Of a DNA stretch of 64,000 nucleotides, positions 46,176 to 55,514 are shown piece by piece. The notes under the pieces are model-generated. The model ran no database searches, was not told the origin of the DNA, and saw only the letters and a list, made by a program, of their open reading frames with translations. The DNA comes from Brumimicrobium ulvae. Its GTDB lineage: Bacteria > Bacteroidota > Bacteroidia > Flavobacteriales_D > Crocinitomicaceae. Numbering within the stretch: the first letter of the stretch is position 1; each line of letters begins with the position of its first letter. The DNA lies in NCBI RefSeq assembly GCF_947504225.1, contig NZ_CANNGT010000005.1, positions 124,001-188,000 on the forward strand, written 5' to 3'. The translations under genes were made by a program, and so were the position numbers.

Positions 46176-46541
46176 TTAATATACTCCTGTGCTAAGTAAG
46201 ACCAAGGTGCAAGCAACTTCGGGCTTGATTCCGTTTTCTTGTAATCGAGCTTCAAATGCTGGATTCTCAGTTCCTGGGTTGAAGATTACTCGTTTTGGTT
46301 TTAATTCAATAATAGAATCGTAATATTCATTTTGATTCTTTGCCGAAAGATAAAGGCTGATAGAATGTATGTCTTGGTCTGAAGGAAATTCTGTAGATAT
46401 TTTGGTGTCGTTGATTTGACCTGCTTTATTTCCAAAAGCCAGTACAGGAACGTCGTGGTCTTGTAACATTCGAACCGCTTTGTTGGCATATCGTTCTGTT
46501 TTTTCACTCGCTCCTATAACTAATGTTTTCTTTGTTTTCAT
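46176..46541 (-). CDS. CoA-binding domain protein
   Basis: A 121-aa single-domain Rossmann protein of the CoA_binding_2 family. It begins KKTLVIGASEKTERYANKAV and contains VLAFGNKAG and the VIFNPGTENP motif. Its exact role is not known; relatives resemble the CoA-binding part of succinyl-CoA synthetase. It is co-transcribed with the TlpA-like gene and probably leaderless, since its -7 box ends 6 bp before the start codon. Confidence 0.88.
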   Translation of the reverse strand: MKTKKTLVIGASEKTERYANKAVRMLQDHDVPVLAFGNKAGQINDTKISTEFPSDQDIHSISLYLSAKNQNEYYDSIIELKPKRVIFNPGTENPAFEARLQENGIKPEVACTLVLLSTGVY

Positions 46542-46546
46542 ATTAA

Positions 46547-46554
46547 CAAATATA
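46547..46554 (-). promoter_or_regulatory. -7 box of the CoA-binding gene
   Basis: Reads TATATTTG on the minus strand, matching TAnnTTTG, and ends 5 nt before the ATG at 46541. A leaderless transcript is expected. Confidence 0.5.
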
Positions 46555-46603
46555 CGGAAAGTCTAGGAAGGATTGAAGACCAAATCCATTGAAAAAGTTG
46601 AGC

Positions 46604-46617
46604 GTAACAAATGTTAC
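46604..46617. promoter_or_regulatory. CRP/FNR-like palindrome between divergent genes
   Basis: GTAAC-AAAT-GTTAC, identical over all 14 bases to the site at 35644-35657. It lies about 70 bp upstream of the expected CoA-binding gene start point and about 84 bp upstream of that of the aminotransferase, so either gene could be the target. Confidence 0.5.
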
Positions 46618-46681
46618 AACTTAAATGTGTACAGATTTAAGCAATCTTTAAAGAAAGGAAAGGAAAAGCCTAAAAAAGTTT

Positions 46682-46689
46682 TAAATTTG
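46682..46689 (+). promoter_or_regulatory. -7 box of the aminotransferase gene
   Basis: TAAATTTG matches TAnnTTTG, 24 bp before the ATG at 46714. This argues against the longer reading frame that starts at a TTG at 46573. Confidence 0.5.
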
Positions 46690-46713
46690 TCGGTAAATAA
46701 AAATAGAACTCAG

Positions 46714-47907
46714 ATGCTAAAGTTTTCAGATCGTGTATTGTCAATGGAGGAATCAGCAACCTTGGCCATGTCACGAAAAAGCCGTGAATTAAAAAGTCAA
46801 GGACTTGACATTATCTCTTTAAGTTTAGGAGAACCAGACTTTCATACCCCTGACTTCATCAAAGAAGCAGCAGTTGAAGCAATGGAACAGAATTTTACGA
46901 CCTATACTCCTGTTCCAGGTTATGATGATTTACGTCAAGCGATCGTAGACAAGTTCAAAAGAGACAATGGGTTGGATTATGAAAAAGACCAAATCGTAGT
47001 TTCGACTGGTGCTAAACAATCTATTGCCAATTTAATGATGAGTTTAGTAAATCCTGGAGATGAGGTTTTAATTCCTGCTCCATACTGGGTTTCTTATATT
47101 GAAATTGTAAAAGTTGCAGGAGGGATTCCTGTCATTATTGAGTCGTCTATTGACACAGATTTCAAAGTGAATGGCGCAGCGATAAAAGCAAAAATCACAG
47201 ATAAAACGAAAGCCATTATTTTTTCTTCTCCATGTAACCCAACAGGTTCCGTTTATTCAGAAGAAGAACTGAAAGATATAGCTAAAGCATTTGCCGACCG
47301 TAAAAACATTGTCATTATTTCAGATGAAATTTATGAGCACATTAATTTTGTGGGAGGACATACGAGTATTGGAACCATCAAAGAAGTTTATGACCAAACA
47401 GTAACCATCAACGGATTGTCTAAAGCTTGGGCCATGACAGGATGGAGAATTGGTTACATTGGAGCTCCAAAAGCAATTGCGGCAGCTTGCAACAAAGTTC
47501 AAGGTCAATTCACGAGTGGTGCAAATTCGATTGCTCAACGTGCTTCGATCGCGGCATTGAAAAAAGACCCTTCTTACTTAAGTGAAATGTTAGGTGCTTT
47601 TAAAAATCGACGAACATTGGTTTTGAATGCTTTAAGAGGGATGGAAGGTGTTGAGGTGAACGAACCAGAAGGAGCGTTCTACTTTTTTCCCGATGTTTCA
47701 AGTTTCTTTGGTAAGTCCCACGATGGAAAAGTAATCAAAGATGCCAATGATTTATCCTTATATTTGTTGGAAGAAGCATTAGTTGCAGTAGTTACAGGAG
47801 ACGCGTTTGGAGATCCGAATTGCATTAGAATTTCTTACGCTACAGATGAAGCAACGTTAACGAAAGCTATGAACCGTATTGAGACGGCTTTACAAAAATT
47901 AAAATAA
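46714..47907 (+). CDS. Class I/II PLP-dependent aminotransferase (aspartate aminotransferase type)
   Basis: About 397 aa from ATG 46714, where the family's LSMEESATLAMSRKSRELKSQG start fits; 47 extra upstream codons contain the promoter and a palindrome. It has the PLP pocket STGAKQSIANL, PAPYWVSY, NPTG in SSPCNPTGSVYS, Schiff-base lysine in NGLSKAWAMTGWRIGY, and a C-terminal CIRISYA arginine motif. It is probably aspartate:2-oxoglutarate transaminase. Its stop overlaps the next start. Confidence 0.93.
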   Translation: MLKFSDRVLSMEESATLAMSRKSRELKSQGLDIISLSLGEPDFHTPDFIKEAAVEAMEQNFTTYTPVPGYDDLRQAIVDKFKRDNGLDYEKDQIVVSTGAKQSIANLMMSLVNPGDEVLIPAPYWVSYIEIVKVAGGIPVIIESSIDTDFKVNGAAIKAKITDKTKAIIFSSPCNPTGSVYSEEELKDIAKAFADRKNIVIISDEIYEHINFVGGHTSIGTIKEVYDQTVTINGLSKAWAMTGWRIGYIGAPKAIAAACNKVQGQFTSGANSIAQRASIAALKKDPSYLSEMLGAFKNRRTLVLNALRGMEGVEVNEPEGAFYFFPDVSSFFGKSHDGKVIKDANDLSLYLLEEALVAVVTGDAFGDPNCIRISYATDEATLTKAMNRIETALQKLK

Positions 47908-48902
47908 TGACACTTGAAACGCTCTTTGAGGAGTTTAAGAAAAAGAAAATTATTGTTTTAGGAGACGTCATGATTGACGCTTATCTATCGGGTAAGGTTG
48001 ATCGTGTAAGCCCAGAAGCCCCGGTGCCTATCGTGAACTTCTCGAAAAGAGAAGAGCGTTTGGGTGGCGCTGCGAATGTAGCCTTGAATCTAATTAGTTT
48101 AGGTGCTCAGGTAGCTATGGCAAGTGTAATTGGTGAAGATCAAGATGCCCAAACAATGGTGCGCCTTTTTGATGAAAAATCCATTTCAACTTCGGGGTTG
48201 ATTCGCTCAAAAGATCGTCAAACAACGGTTAAAACTCGCGTAATTGGAAATCATCAGCAGTTGTTGCGTGTTGACCAAGAGCAAACCAATGATATTTCAA
48301 AGGCGGAAGAAGAACTGCTCATTGAAAAAGTAGAAGCATTGTTGAAAGAAGGTTATGATGCTTTAATTTTTCAAGATTATAACAAAGGAGTGCTATCTGA
48401 GAAAATCATTGAGCGTGTTATTGAAATAACTAAAAAGTATGATGTTTTAACAACGGTAGACCCGAAACTTAAAAACTTTTTAGCCTACAAAGGAGTAACT
48501 CTTTTCAAGCCCAATCTTAAAGAATTAAGCGAAGGGGTTCAAGTAAAAATTGATTTTGCAAATGACCGCTCTCAATTTGATCAAGCGGTTAAGACCTTAA
48601 ATAATATCCTTCAGCCGAAGATTGTTTTTGTAACGCTTAGCGAGCATGGTGTGTTCATTCAAAATGAAAACGAAAGCTATCATATTGAGGCACACGAAAG
48701 AACTATTTCTGATGTCTCTGGCGCTGGAGATACTGTGATTAGTGTTGCCACCCTGTGTTTGGCTGCGGGTATTCGTATTGAAGCACTCGCTGCGATGGCC
48801 AATTTAGCTGGAGGAATAGTGTGTGAATACAGAGGGGTGGTTGCCATAAAAGCAAATGAATTGTTTGACGAAGCTAAAAAACTTGACATTAAATGTGGTT
48901 AG
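47907..48902 (+). CDS. Heptose-7-phosphate kinase (RfaE1/HldE kinase domain, PfkB family)
   Basis: A 331-aa ribokinase-fold kinase matching the kinase half of HldE, which phosphorylates D-glycero-D-manno-heptose 7-phosphate for LPS core synthesis. Signatures are LGDVMIDAYLSGKVDRVSPEAPVP, RLGGAANVALNL and the catalytic loop VSGAGDTVISV. The nucleotidyltransferase half of HldE is absent, as in split systems. It overlaps the aminotransferase stop by 1 bp and the next gene by 10 bp. Confidence 0.88.
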   Translation: MTLETLFEEFKKKKIIVLGDVMIDAYLSGKVDRVSPEAPVPIVNFSKREERLGGAANVALNLISLGAQVAMASVIGEDQDAQTMVRLFDEKSISTSGLIRSKDRQTTVKTRVIGNHQQLLRVDQEQTNDISKAEEELLIEKVEALLKEGYDALIFQDYNKGVLSEKIIERVIEITKKYDVLTTVDPKLKNFLAYKGVTLFKPNLKELSEGVQVKIDFANDRSQFDQAVKTLNNILQPKIVFVTLSEHGVFIQNENESYHIEAHERTISDVSGAGDTVISVATLCLAAGIRIEALAAMANLAGGIVCEYRGVVAIKANELFDEAKKLDIKCG

Positions 48903-50722
48903 GCGATTTTAGAGAAAGGGTTAACCTTAGCCTGTATAATTCTAAAAATGCTGTTCTAGGACTTTTCAGGTGGAGTCATATCGTTGTGGCACTCTCCATG
49001 ATTGGGGTGTTGATTTATTATTATGGCTTTCCACAAACTCCAGAATCTAAGGATTTCCTTATTCGCCTCATTGAGTTTAGCTTCCTGTTCTACATTATTC
49101 GTTACTTCGTAAAAATTGTATACGATTATAATCCACTGCAATACATGCGGAAAAACTGGGTGGAAACCATCATTGTTTTTCTGCTGATAATTGAAGGAGT
49201 CACATACAATATTTTTGGTGTCATTATTGCCTCAAAGTTTTTTGAATCGATTGGTATAGAGGGGTTTTCAGATTTTTCTAACCTGACCATTCAACTCTTC
49301 TTTGTGGCCTATGTCTTTATGGAAATGTTTAAAAAGCGTGACTTTAGACAGTATGTTAAAATTCATCCAGGCCTCTTGTTTACCATTTCTATTTTTGGAA
49401 TTATCATTGTAGGTACAGGACTCTTGATGTTACCAGAAATGACCCAACCCGAATATACTTTGTCATTTATAGACAGTTTATTCGTGGCGACATCTTCAAC
49501 AAGTGTTACGGGCTTGACCACTTTGGATATTAGCAGTGTCCTCACCACAAAAGGTCAGATTGTAGTGTTGGTATTAATTCAAATTGGAGCGTTAAATACA
49601 ATTGCTTTTGCGGCTTTATATTTACTTATAGCTAAGTTTGGTATAGGTTTAAAACAACATGATGTTATTGAAGATTTCGTTAATGATTCTTCATTCCTAG
49701 ATACTGAGAAAATGTTCTATCGCATTGTAAAATGGACCTTGTTTATAGAAGTCGTAGGGTTTATTCTGATTTTCCTTTTAATTGAACCCAAAGGAATGTT
49801 TGAAGATACTACAGATCGTTTGTATCATTCTTTGTTCCATTCTATTTCAAGCTTTTGTAATGCAGGACTCTCAACTATACCTAATGGATTGATGAATGCC
49901 CTAGTGGTCGATAACTACCTTTTGCACTTGGTCACTTTAGGGATGTTCTTCCTCGGTGGTTTTGGAATGGTTTATTTGTTCGATATTTTTGGGGTAAGAA
50001 GTTTGCGAAACCGCATGAAGTATCCTTGGAAAACTTTGCGTTTTGATACTAAAATAACTTTGTACACCACCTTGTTCTTGTTGGTGTTAGGGGCTATAAT
50101 TTTCTATATATTTGAATACGATAAAAGCCTTGATGATAAATCTGGTTTTGGTGCATTAATTACGACCTTATTTAATTCAATGACCACAAGGAATGCCGGA
50201 TTTAGTACGGTAGACATTCCCGGCCTGAGTTTGCCAGTTTTGGTTTTCTTCCTCTTTTTAATGTTTGTAGGAGCAAGTTCAGGTTCTTCTGGAGGGGGGA
50301 TTCGTGTTTCTACCTTTGCAATCATGATGAGTTCTGTAATTTCTACGATAAAAAGAAAGCCTCATGTTGAGCTATTTAAGCGCACAATTGACAATGAATT
50401 GGTTTTAAAAGCATATTCTATCTTCGTATTTTTTATAGTCGGAAACTTAATTGGTATTTTTGCACTTTTAGTGACCGAAATTGAAGCAATTGAAGCTGGG
50501 CAATTTCAATTGTTGGACATTATTTTTGAACATGTATCGGCAATGAGTACTGTGGGACTTTCGACAGGAATTACAGCTGAATTGTCTGAAGGGGGTAAAA
50601 TAGTGTTAATAATTGCAATGTTTATTGGTCGTGTTGGAACATTAACAGTAGCTTATTTGTTTGGTAAGCAAGTAATGAGTAGAAGATATAAATACCCGAA
50701 AGGGCATACAATGATTGGTTAG
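48893..50722 (+). CDS. TrkH-family potassium uptake protein
   Basis: A 609-aa K+ channel subunit of the TrkH/KtrB superfamily. An extra N-terminal membrane block (about 1-150) precedes the four M1-P-M2 repeats. Four pore loops are visible: SSTSVTGLTT, SFCNAGLST, TTRNAGFST and SAMSTVGLSTG. The glycine-rich GASSGSSGGGIR gating loop is also present. It would need a TrkA/KtrA RCK partner, which is not in this window. It overlaps the kinase gene by 10 bp. Confidence 0.93.
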   Translation: MWLGDFRERVNLSLYNSKNAVLGLFRWSHIVVALSMIGVLIYYYGFPQTPESKDFLIRLIEFSFLFYIIRYFVKIVYDYNPLQYMRKNWVETIIVFLLIIEGVTYNIFGVIIASKFFESIGIEGFSDFSNLTIQLFFVAYVFMEMFKKRDFRQYVKIHPGLLFTISIFGIIIVGTGLLMLPEMTQPEYTLSFIDSLFVATSSTSVTGLTTLDISSVLTTKGQIVVLVLIQIGALNTIAFAALYLLIAKFGIGLKQHDVIEDFVNDSSFLDTEKMFYRIVKWTLFIEVVGFILIFLLIEPKGMFEDTTDRLYHSLFHSISSFCNAGLSTIPNGLMNALVVDNYLLHLVTLGMFFLGGFGMVYLFDIFGVRSLRNRMKYPWKTLRFDTKITLYTTLFLLVLGAIIFYIFEYDKSLDDKSGFGALITTLFNSMTTRNAGFSTVDIPGLSLPVLVFFLFLMFVGASSGSSGGGIRVSTFAIMMSSVISTIKRKPHVELFKRTIDNELVLKAYSIFVFFIVGNLIGIFALLVTEIEAIEAGQFQLLDIIFEHVSAMSTVGLSTGITAELSEGGKIVLIIAMFIGRVGTLTVAYLFGKQVMSRRYKYPKGHTMIG

Positions 50723-50724
50723 TT

Positions 50725-51459
50725 ATGACAGAAGATAAAGTTGTTAAACCGTATAATAAAGGAGATAAATCCAAAAAAGAAGAAGTCGCAGAGATGTTTG
50801 ATAATATTTCAGGAAGATACGACTTCTTAAATCACTTTCTATCTTTAGGAATTGACCATTTATGGCGAAAAAGAGCCATTAAGATGTTGAAAGAGCATCA
50901 GCCGAAAAAAATCATCGACTTGGCAACTGGTACAGGAGACTTTGCGATTGCAGCCTTGAAGTTGAATCCGGAAAAGGTTGTGGGGGTAGATATTTCCAAA
51001 GGAATGCTCGAAAAAGGACGAGAAAAAATCAAGAAAAAAGGGAAGGAGAATATCATTTCCATGGTATATGGAGATTCTGAAGATTTGCCTTTTGAAGACA
51101 ATGAATTTGACGCCTTAACTGTGGGATTCGGAGTGAGAAACTACGAGAACCTCGAAAAAGGACTTGCTGAAATGTTACGGGTTATCGCTCCTGGTGGAAA
51201 AGCCGTTATTCTTGAATTCTCGAAACCAAAGAAATTCCCCGTTAAGCAATCTTTCGGATTTTATTCAAAGTACATTATTCCAATGCTTGGGAAATCTATT
51301 TCTAAAGACAGTTCAGCATACGAATATTTACCAGAATCTGTAGCTGCTTTTCCTGAAGGACAAGATTTTTTAGATATCCTCGAAAAAGTAGGTTATAAAA
51401 ACACTTCTGCACGATTGGTTTCAGGTGGTATCGCAACGATTTATACTGGAGTAAAATAA
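50725..51459 (+). CDS. ubiE: Demethylmenaquinone/ubiquinone methyltransferase
   Basis: A 244-aa class I SAM methyltransferase that makes menaquinone from demethylmenaquinone. It has the family opener VAEMFDNISGRYDFLNHFLSLG, the SAM loop DLATGTGDFAIAAL, DALTVGFGVRNYENL and the C-terminal GGIATIYTG. It precedes porT, the usual arrangement in Bacteroidota. As this phylum relies on menaquinone, menG would be an equally suitable name. Confidence 0.96.
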   Translation: MTEDKVVKPYNKGDKSKKEEVAEMFDNISGRYDFLNHFLSLGIDHLWRKRAIKMLKEHQPKKIIDLATGTGDFAIAALKLNPEKVVGVDISKGMLEKGREKIKKKGKENIISMVYGDSEDLPFEDNEFDALTVGFGVRNYENLEKGLAEMLRVIAPGGKAVILEFSKPKKFPVKQSFGFYSKYIIPMLGKSISKDSSAYEYLPESVAAFPEGQDFLDILEKVGYKNTSARLVSGGIATIYTGVK

Positions 51460-51491
51460 AAGGTGTTTAATTAGCGTTTGTATAAGTCAGA

Positions 51492-52214
51492 GTGAGAAAA
51501 CTTGTTCCTATATTCGTTTTTATGGTCCTAATGTCAAGCATTGGGTATGCGCAACGTTCTCCAGTAACTCAGAACTATAGAAAGTTTGACCGTAAGCTTG
51601 TGCATTTTGGATTCATGTTGGGCGTAAATACTTCTGACTTTTCAGTACAGTATAAACCCAATATGCTAAATGATTACAATGTTTATTCAATTAGCAATAA
51701 AAGTCAACCTGGTTTTCAATTGGGAATCATTAGTTCACTAAAATTAGGTACCCCATTACTGCGTTTACGTTTTATTCCTTCCTTGTCCTTTCAAGAACGT
51801 GTGCTGAATTACACGTTTCTTTCTGAAGATCAAGACAAGGATTTTGACACCTATGAGGAACGTGTGGGGTCAACAAACCTCGACTTCCCTTTGTTGTTGA
51901 AGTTTAGAACTGCACGTTACAATAACTTTGCTGCATATATCATCGGTGGAGCGCAATATACACTCGACTTACAGTCTAAAGAGAAGTCTGCACAAAAGTA
52001 TGGCGACCCTTTTATTAAAATTTATAGAGACGATTTCCAAGCCCAAATTGGGGCAGGAGCAGATTTCTTTTTACCTTTCTTTAAATTCGGAATTGAAATA
52101 AAGCTTTCACACGGAATAAAGAATGCATTAATCCAAGATAACACGCGACTTTCAAACCCAGTGAATGCACTGTATAATCGTGTGTGGTGGATTTCCTTAA
52201 CTTTTGAAGGATAA
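51492..52214 (+). CDS. porT: T9SS component PorT (outer-membrane barrel)
   Basis: A 240-aa eight-strand-type outer-membrane barrel with a signal peptide (about 1-20, ending GYAQ). RKLVHFGFMLGVNTSDFSVQYKP and the C-terminal NPVNALYNRVWWISLTFEG are typical of PorT. The ubiE-porT order supports the call. PorT is needed for type IX secretion, though its exact step is unresolved. It starts at GTG 51492; its stop overlaps the start of the next gene. Confidence 0.88.
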   Translation: MRKLVPIFVFMVLMSSIGYAQRSPVTQNYRKFDRKLVHFGFMLGVNTSDFSVQYKPNMLNDYNVYSISNKSQPGFQLGIISSLKLGTPLLRLRFIPSLSFQERVLNYTFLSEDQDKDFDTYEERVGSTNLDFPLLLKFRTARYNNFAAYIIGGAQYTLDLQSKEKSAQKYGDPFIKIYRDDFQAQIGAGADFFLPFFKFGIEIKLSHGIKNALIQDNTRLSNPVNALYNRVWWISLTFEG

Positions 52215-53770
52215 TGGAAAATATGGTTCAGATTCAGGTTTTGCCTGAACAATTGCACGATGAGGAATTCATCCTGAAAACGGCAAACAAGAAAAATAGA
52301 GGAAACAAAGAGGATTTTCCTTACTTCTATATTAGGAAACGTTCAATTGATGCCCGAAAAAAACCTGTAAAATATAACCTTCAAGTTGTATTGTCTCTTG
52401 AAAAACCTGAGTTGTCCGTCCCTTTTATTGCGTATGGAAATGTAGCTGATAAACCGTCGATTCATATTATTGGAGCGGGTCCAGCTGGATTATATGCTGC
52501 GCTTGAAGCCATTGAGTTAGGTTACAAGCCAGTGGTCTATGAACGGGGTAAAGATGTACGTGAACGCAGAAGAGATTTGGCTGCAATCAACAAAGAACAT
52601 ATTGTTAATCCTGAATCTAACTATTGCTATGGTGAAGGAGGGGCAGGAACTTATTCTGACGGTAAACTATATACCCGTTCGAAAAAGAGGGGGAATGTGT
52701 TGAAAGTCCTTGAACTTTTTGTGCAATTCGGATCTCCGTATGATATTTTGGTGGATGCCCATCCGCACATTGGAACCAATAAGTTGCCGAAAATTATCAC
52801 AGCAATGCGAGAGCAAATCATTGCTTCTGGTGGTGAAGTTCATTTCAATACAAAGGTTACTGATTTCTTTATCGAAAATAAAAAGATTGTTGGGCTAGAA
52901 CTAGATCATGAAAACAAAGTTGATGTTGAACATGTTGTGCTTGCCACAGGACATTCTGCCCGTGATATATTTGATTTGCTAAAATCGAAAAATGTCAAGA
53001 TGGAGGCCAAAGGTTTTGCCTTGGGGGTGCGCATAGAGCATCCTCAAGCGTTGATTGATAAAATCCAATACCACGGTCGTGTGAATGATGAGTTTTTGCC
53101 GCCTGCAACTTATAGCTTGGTGACGCAGGTCAAAGATACTGGAGTTTACTCGTTTTGTATGTGTCCAGGAGGAATTGTAGCCCCTTGCGCAACTTCTCCA
53201 GGAGAAGTAGTAACCAATGGTTGGTCTCCCTCAAAAAGAAATAACCCTTATTCAAACTCAGGAATAGTCGTAGAAGTGGACCCAAAACTTTTACCGAACT
53301 ATAGTCCAGATAATCCTTTTGTAGGTTTAGAGTTTCAAGCATCTGTTGAAAAAGCATGTTGGATAGCAGGAGGAAAGACTCAAGCTGTTCCAGCTCAGCG
53401 AATGTTGGATTTTGTGAACCGAAGAGTTTCAAAGGACCTTCCAAAAAGTAGTCATCAACCAGGAATGGTGAGTGTCGATTTGAATAAAGTTTTACCACCA
53501 TTTATTGCGAATGCCTTGCGTAAAGCGTTTAAAGATTTCGGGAAGAAAATGGAAGGTTACTTGACCAATGATGCTGTTTTAATGGCGCCAGAATCCAGAA
53601 CTTCTTCACCTGTTTCTATTCCAAGAGACCCTGAAACCTTGCAGCATGTTGAAATTGCAGGACTATATCCATGTGGAGAGGGAGCAGGGTATGCAGGAGG
53701 TATTGCTTCCGCTGCGGTAGATGGTGTAAATTGTGTTCAAGCCATCGTTAAATCAATCGAGAAAGCTTAA
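52214..53770 (+). CDS. FAD-dependent oxidoreductase (NAD/FAD-utilising dehydrogenase family)
   Basis: A 518-aa flavoprotein. A ~75-residue N-terminal domain precedes the FAD-binding loop IHIIGAGPAGLYAALEAIELG. Then come YGEGGAGTYSDGKLYTR, VLATGHSARD, and the C-terminal GLYPCGEGAGYAGGIASAAVDG. The family is widespread and poorly characterised, sometimes annotated as an uncharacterised dehydrogenase. It is coupled to porT by a 1-bp overlap. Confidence 0.88.
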   Translation: MENMVQIQVLPEQLHDEEFILKTANKKNRGNKEDFPYFYIRKRSIDARKKPVKYNLQVVLSLEKPELSVPFIAYGNVADKPSIHIIGAGPAGLYAALEAIELGYKPVVYERGKDVRERRRDLAAINKEHIVNPESNYCYGEGGAGTYSDGKLYTRSKKRGNVLKVLELFVQFGSPYDILVDAHPHIGTNKLPKIITAMREQIIASGGEVHFNTKVTDFFIENKKIVGLELDHENKVDVEHVVLATGHSARDIFDLLKSKNVKMEAKGFALGVRIEHPQALIDKIQYHGRVNDEFLPPATYSLVTQVKDTGVYSFCMCPGGIVAPCATSPGEVVTNGWSPSKRNNPYSNSGIVVEVDPKLLPNYSPDNPFVGLEFQASVEKACWIAGGKTQAVPAQRMLDFVNRRVSKDLPKSSHQPGMVSVDLNKVLPPFIANALRKAFKDFGKKMEGYLTNDAVLMAPESRTSSPVSIPRDPETLQHVEIAGLYPCGEGAGYAGGIASAAVDGVNCVQAIVKSIEKA

Positions 53771-53816
53771 ACTTCCTTCTTACGTGATCTATTAAAACTT
53801 CAATTTAAGTTGTACA

Positions 53817-53828
53817 TAACTTATGTTA
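53817..53828. promoter_or_regulatory. CRP/FNR-like palindrome at class II position
   Basis: TAAC-TTAT-GTTA, a variant of the 14-mer at 35644 and 46604 (one outer arm base differs). Its centre is about 42-43 bp upstream of the start point expected from the -7 box at 53852, the geometry of a class II CRP/FNR activator site. Confidence 0.5.
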
Positions 53829-53851
53829 CATTCTATTCGTTCTTTAGCCAG

Positions 53852-53859
53852 TATCTTTG
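53852..53859 (+). promoter_or_regulatory. -7 box of the methyltransferase gene
   Basis: TATCTTTG matches TAnnTTTG, 24 bp before the ATG at 53884. Confidence 0.6.
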
Positions 53860-53883
53860 GAGGTGAATTAAAGAGAGAAAGCA

Positions 53884-54498
53884 ATGAAGAATTTTTGGAA
53901 TGAAAGGTATTCATCGATTGAATTTGCATACGGTGAAGAACCGAATGAATATTTTAAAGAACAACTGTCCAAATTAGAACCCGGACGAATTTTACTTCCA
54001 GGAGATGGAGAAGGACGTAATGGAATTTGTGCCGCAAAACAAGGTTGGGACGTAGAAGCTTTTGACATCAGTAGTGAAGGCAAGAAAAAAGCAGATCAAC
54101 TCGCAGAAAAGTACAATCTGAATATTAATTATCAAGTGGGTGGGTTAGAAGATTTAGAATACGAAGCGAATTCTTTTGATGCAATAGCATTGATATTTAC
54201 TCATTTTGACACCGAAGTTCGTGCACAGTACAGAAAGAAATTTATAGAACTATTGAAGCCAGGTGGAGTCATTATCACAGAGTTATTCAGTACAAAACAC
54301 CTTGAATACAATACGAAAAATCCAAAAGTAGGAGGTCCTAAAAAACTGGAATTACTTGCTTCAATGAAACAAATTAGAGCAGAATATCCGGGGATAGAAA
54401 TTGTTGAACTTTATCAAATTGAAGCAATATTCAATGAAGGAACTTTTCATGTTGGTAAAGGAGATGTGGTACGTTTTCTGGGTAGAAAACCATTATAA
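53884..54498 (+). CDS. Class I SAM-dependent methyltransferase
   Basis: A 204-aa single-domain methyltransferase. FWNERYSSIEFAYGEEPNEYF opens the protein. The SAM loop ILLPGDGEGRNGICAAKQG and the acidic ribose-binding residue in WDVEAFDIS follow, then FDAIALIFTHFD. It resembles TehB/thiopurine-type enzymes that detoxify small molecules, but the substrate cannot be read. It is monocistronic, with an activator-like palindrome upstream, so it is probably induced by an environmental signal. Confidence 0.8.
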   Translation: MKNFWNERYSSIEFAYGEEPNEYFKEQLSKLEPGRILLPGDGEGRNGICAAKQGWDVEAFDISSEGKKKADQLAEKYNLNINYQVGGLEDLEYEANSFDAIALIFTHFDTEVRAQYRKKFIELLKPGGVIITELFSTKHLEYNTKNPKVGGPKKLELLASMKQIRAEYPGIEIVELYQIEAIFNEGTFHVGKGDVVRFLGRKPL

Positions 54499-54499
54499 A

Positions 54500-55222
54500 C
54501 TACCTTGGTCTAGAAAACTCCGAAAGAAAAACAGAAGTCGCCATAGCTACATTTAGCGATTCTCCTTTTCCAAACTTTGGGATGGTAATTGGGTCTGTTA
54601 TGAGCGGCAATAAGTCACTACTGATTCCATTGCCCTCATTACCCATGACCAAAATGCCTTTCTTTTGGATGTTTTTAGTGTAGATGTTCTCTCCTTCAAG
54701 TAAAGAACCAAATAAGGGTAGGTTGGTGTTTTCAAATTCTTCCTTGAGATCAACATATTCAATATTCACATTAAAAATAGCTCCCATAGATGCTTGAACA
54801 ACTTTGGGGTTGTAGCAATCCGCGGTCTCCTTTGAAGCAATGATGTGCTCCACACCAAACCATGAAGCAAGTCGTAAAATTGTCCCCAAATTTCCAGGGT
54901 CTTGAATGGTGTCTAGTGCAATATAAAAATCAGGACGAGTAGTATGCTGCGGGAGGTAAGTACATACAGCGACTTGTTTTTGCGGGTGCTTTAAGGTTGA
55001 AATTTGTCCCAAGGCTTTTGTGTCAATCTCTTCAAATTCAACATGCTCAGGGAGCTGTTCTTGAACGGATTCTGTTCCGTAAATCTTCTGTAAACAATCA
55101 GGAGCGTATTGAATAGATTCGGCAATCATTTTCGGACCTTCAATGATGAATTGCTGGTGGAGATCGCGAAATTTCTTTCTGTGAAGGGAACGGATATATT
55201 TGATTTGTTCTTTTGAAATCAT
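54500..55222 (-). CDS. TrmH/SpoU family RNA 2'-O-methyltransferase
   Basis: A 240-aa SPOUT methyltransferase with an N-terminal substrate-binding domain (KYIRSLHRKKFRDLHQQFIIEG) and a knotted domain. The three motifs are visible: QDPGNLGTILRLASWFG, LVMGNEGNGIS and IPKFGKGESLNVAMATSV. It modifies rRNA or tRNA ribose; the target is unknown. It is divergent from tamL, a recurrent neighbour in Bacteroidota, with a tRNA gene between them. It is convergent with the methyltransferase gene, with 1 bp between stops. Confidence 0.93.
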   Translation of the reverse strand: MISKEQIKYIRSLHRKKFRDLHQQFIIEGPKMIAESIQYAPDCLQKIYGTESVQEQLPEHVEFEEIDTKALGQISTLKHPQKQVAVCTYLPQHTTRPDFYIALDTIQDPGNLGTILRLASWFGVEHIIASKETADCYNPKVVQASMGAIFNVNIEYVDLKEEFENTNLPLFGSLLEGENIYTKNIQKKGILVMGNEGNGISSDLLPLITDPITIPKFGKGESLNVAMATSVFLSEFSRPR

Positions 55223-55441
55223 GTGAATTGTCTTGGCTTGTAAAAATAGAAAATGTTTGTGGATTTTGCGATTTTAATTTGCCAAGCAGCTTATTTATTT
55301 AAAGTACAATTACTTTAAACATTTCGACTTCATTAGTGATTAGAAAAAGCAGCGAGAAAGTTTGAAATCTTATCAAAACAAGAGCAACATTTAATCTTGT
55401 GGCGTTTGAATTGAAAAATATATGTAACTTAGTGCTTTATT

Positions 55442-55514
55442 GGGGCTGTAGCTCAGTTGGCAGAGCGCTTGCATGGCATGCAAGAGGTCCGCGGTTCGAT
55501 TCCGCGTAGCTCCA
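55442..55514 (+). tRNA. tRNA-Ala (anticodon GGC)
   Basis: A 73-nt cloverleaf. The acceptor GGGGCTG pairs with TAGCTCC (G:T wobbles), the D arm has GCTCAGTTGGCAGAGC, the anticodon stem CTTGC/GCAAG has loop ATGGCAT, and the T arm is CGCGGTTCGATTCCGCG. The discriminator is A. CCA is not encoded. Confidence 0.95.

Noticed and set aside
46573-46713. 47-codon N-terminal extension of the aminotransferase from a TTG
   Set aside because: It contains the -7 box and the GTAAC-N4-GTTAC palindrome, and the family start fits the ATG at 46714.
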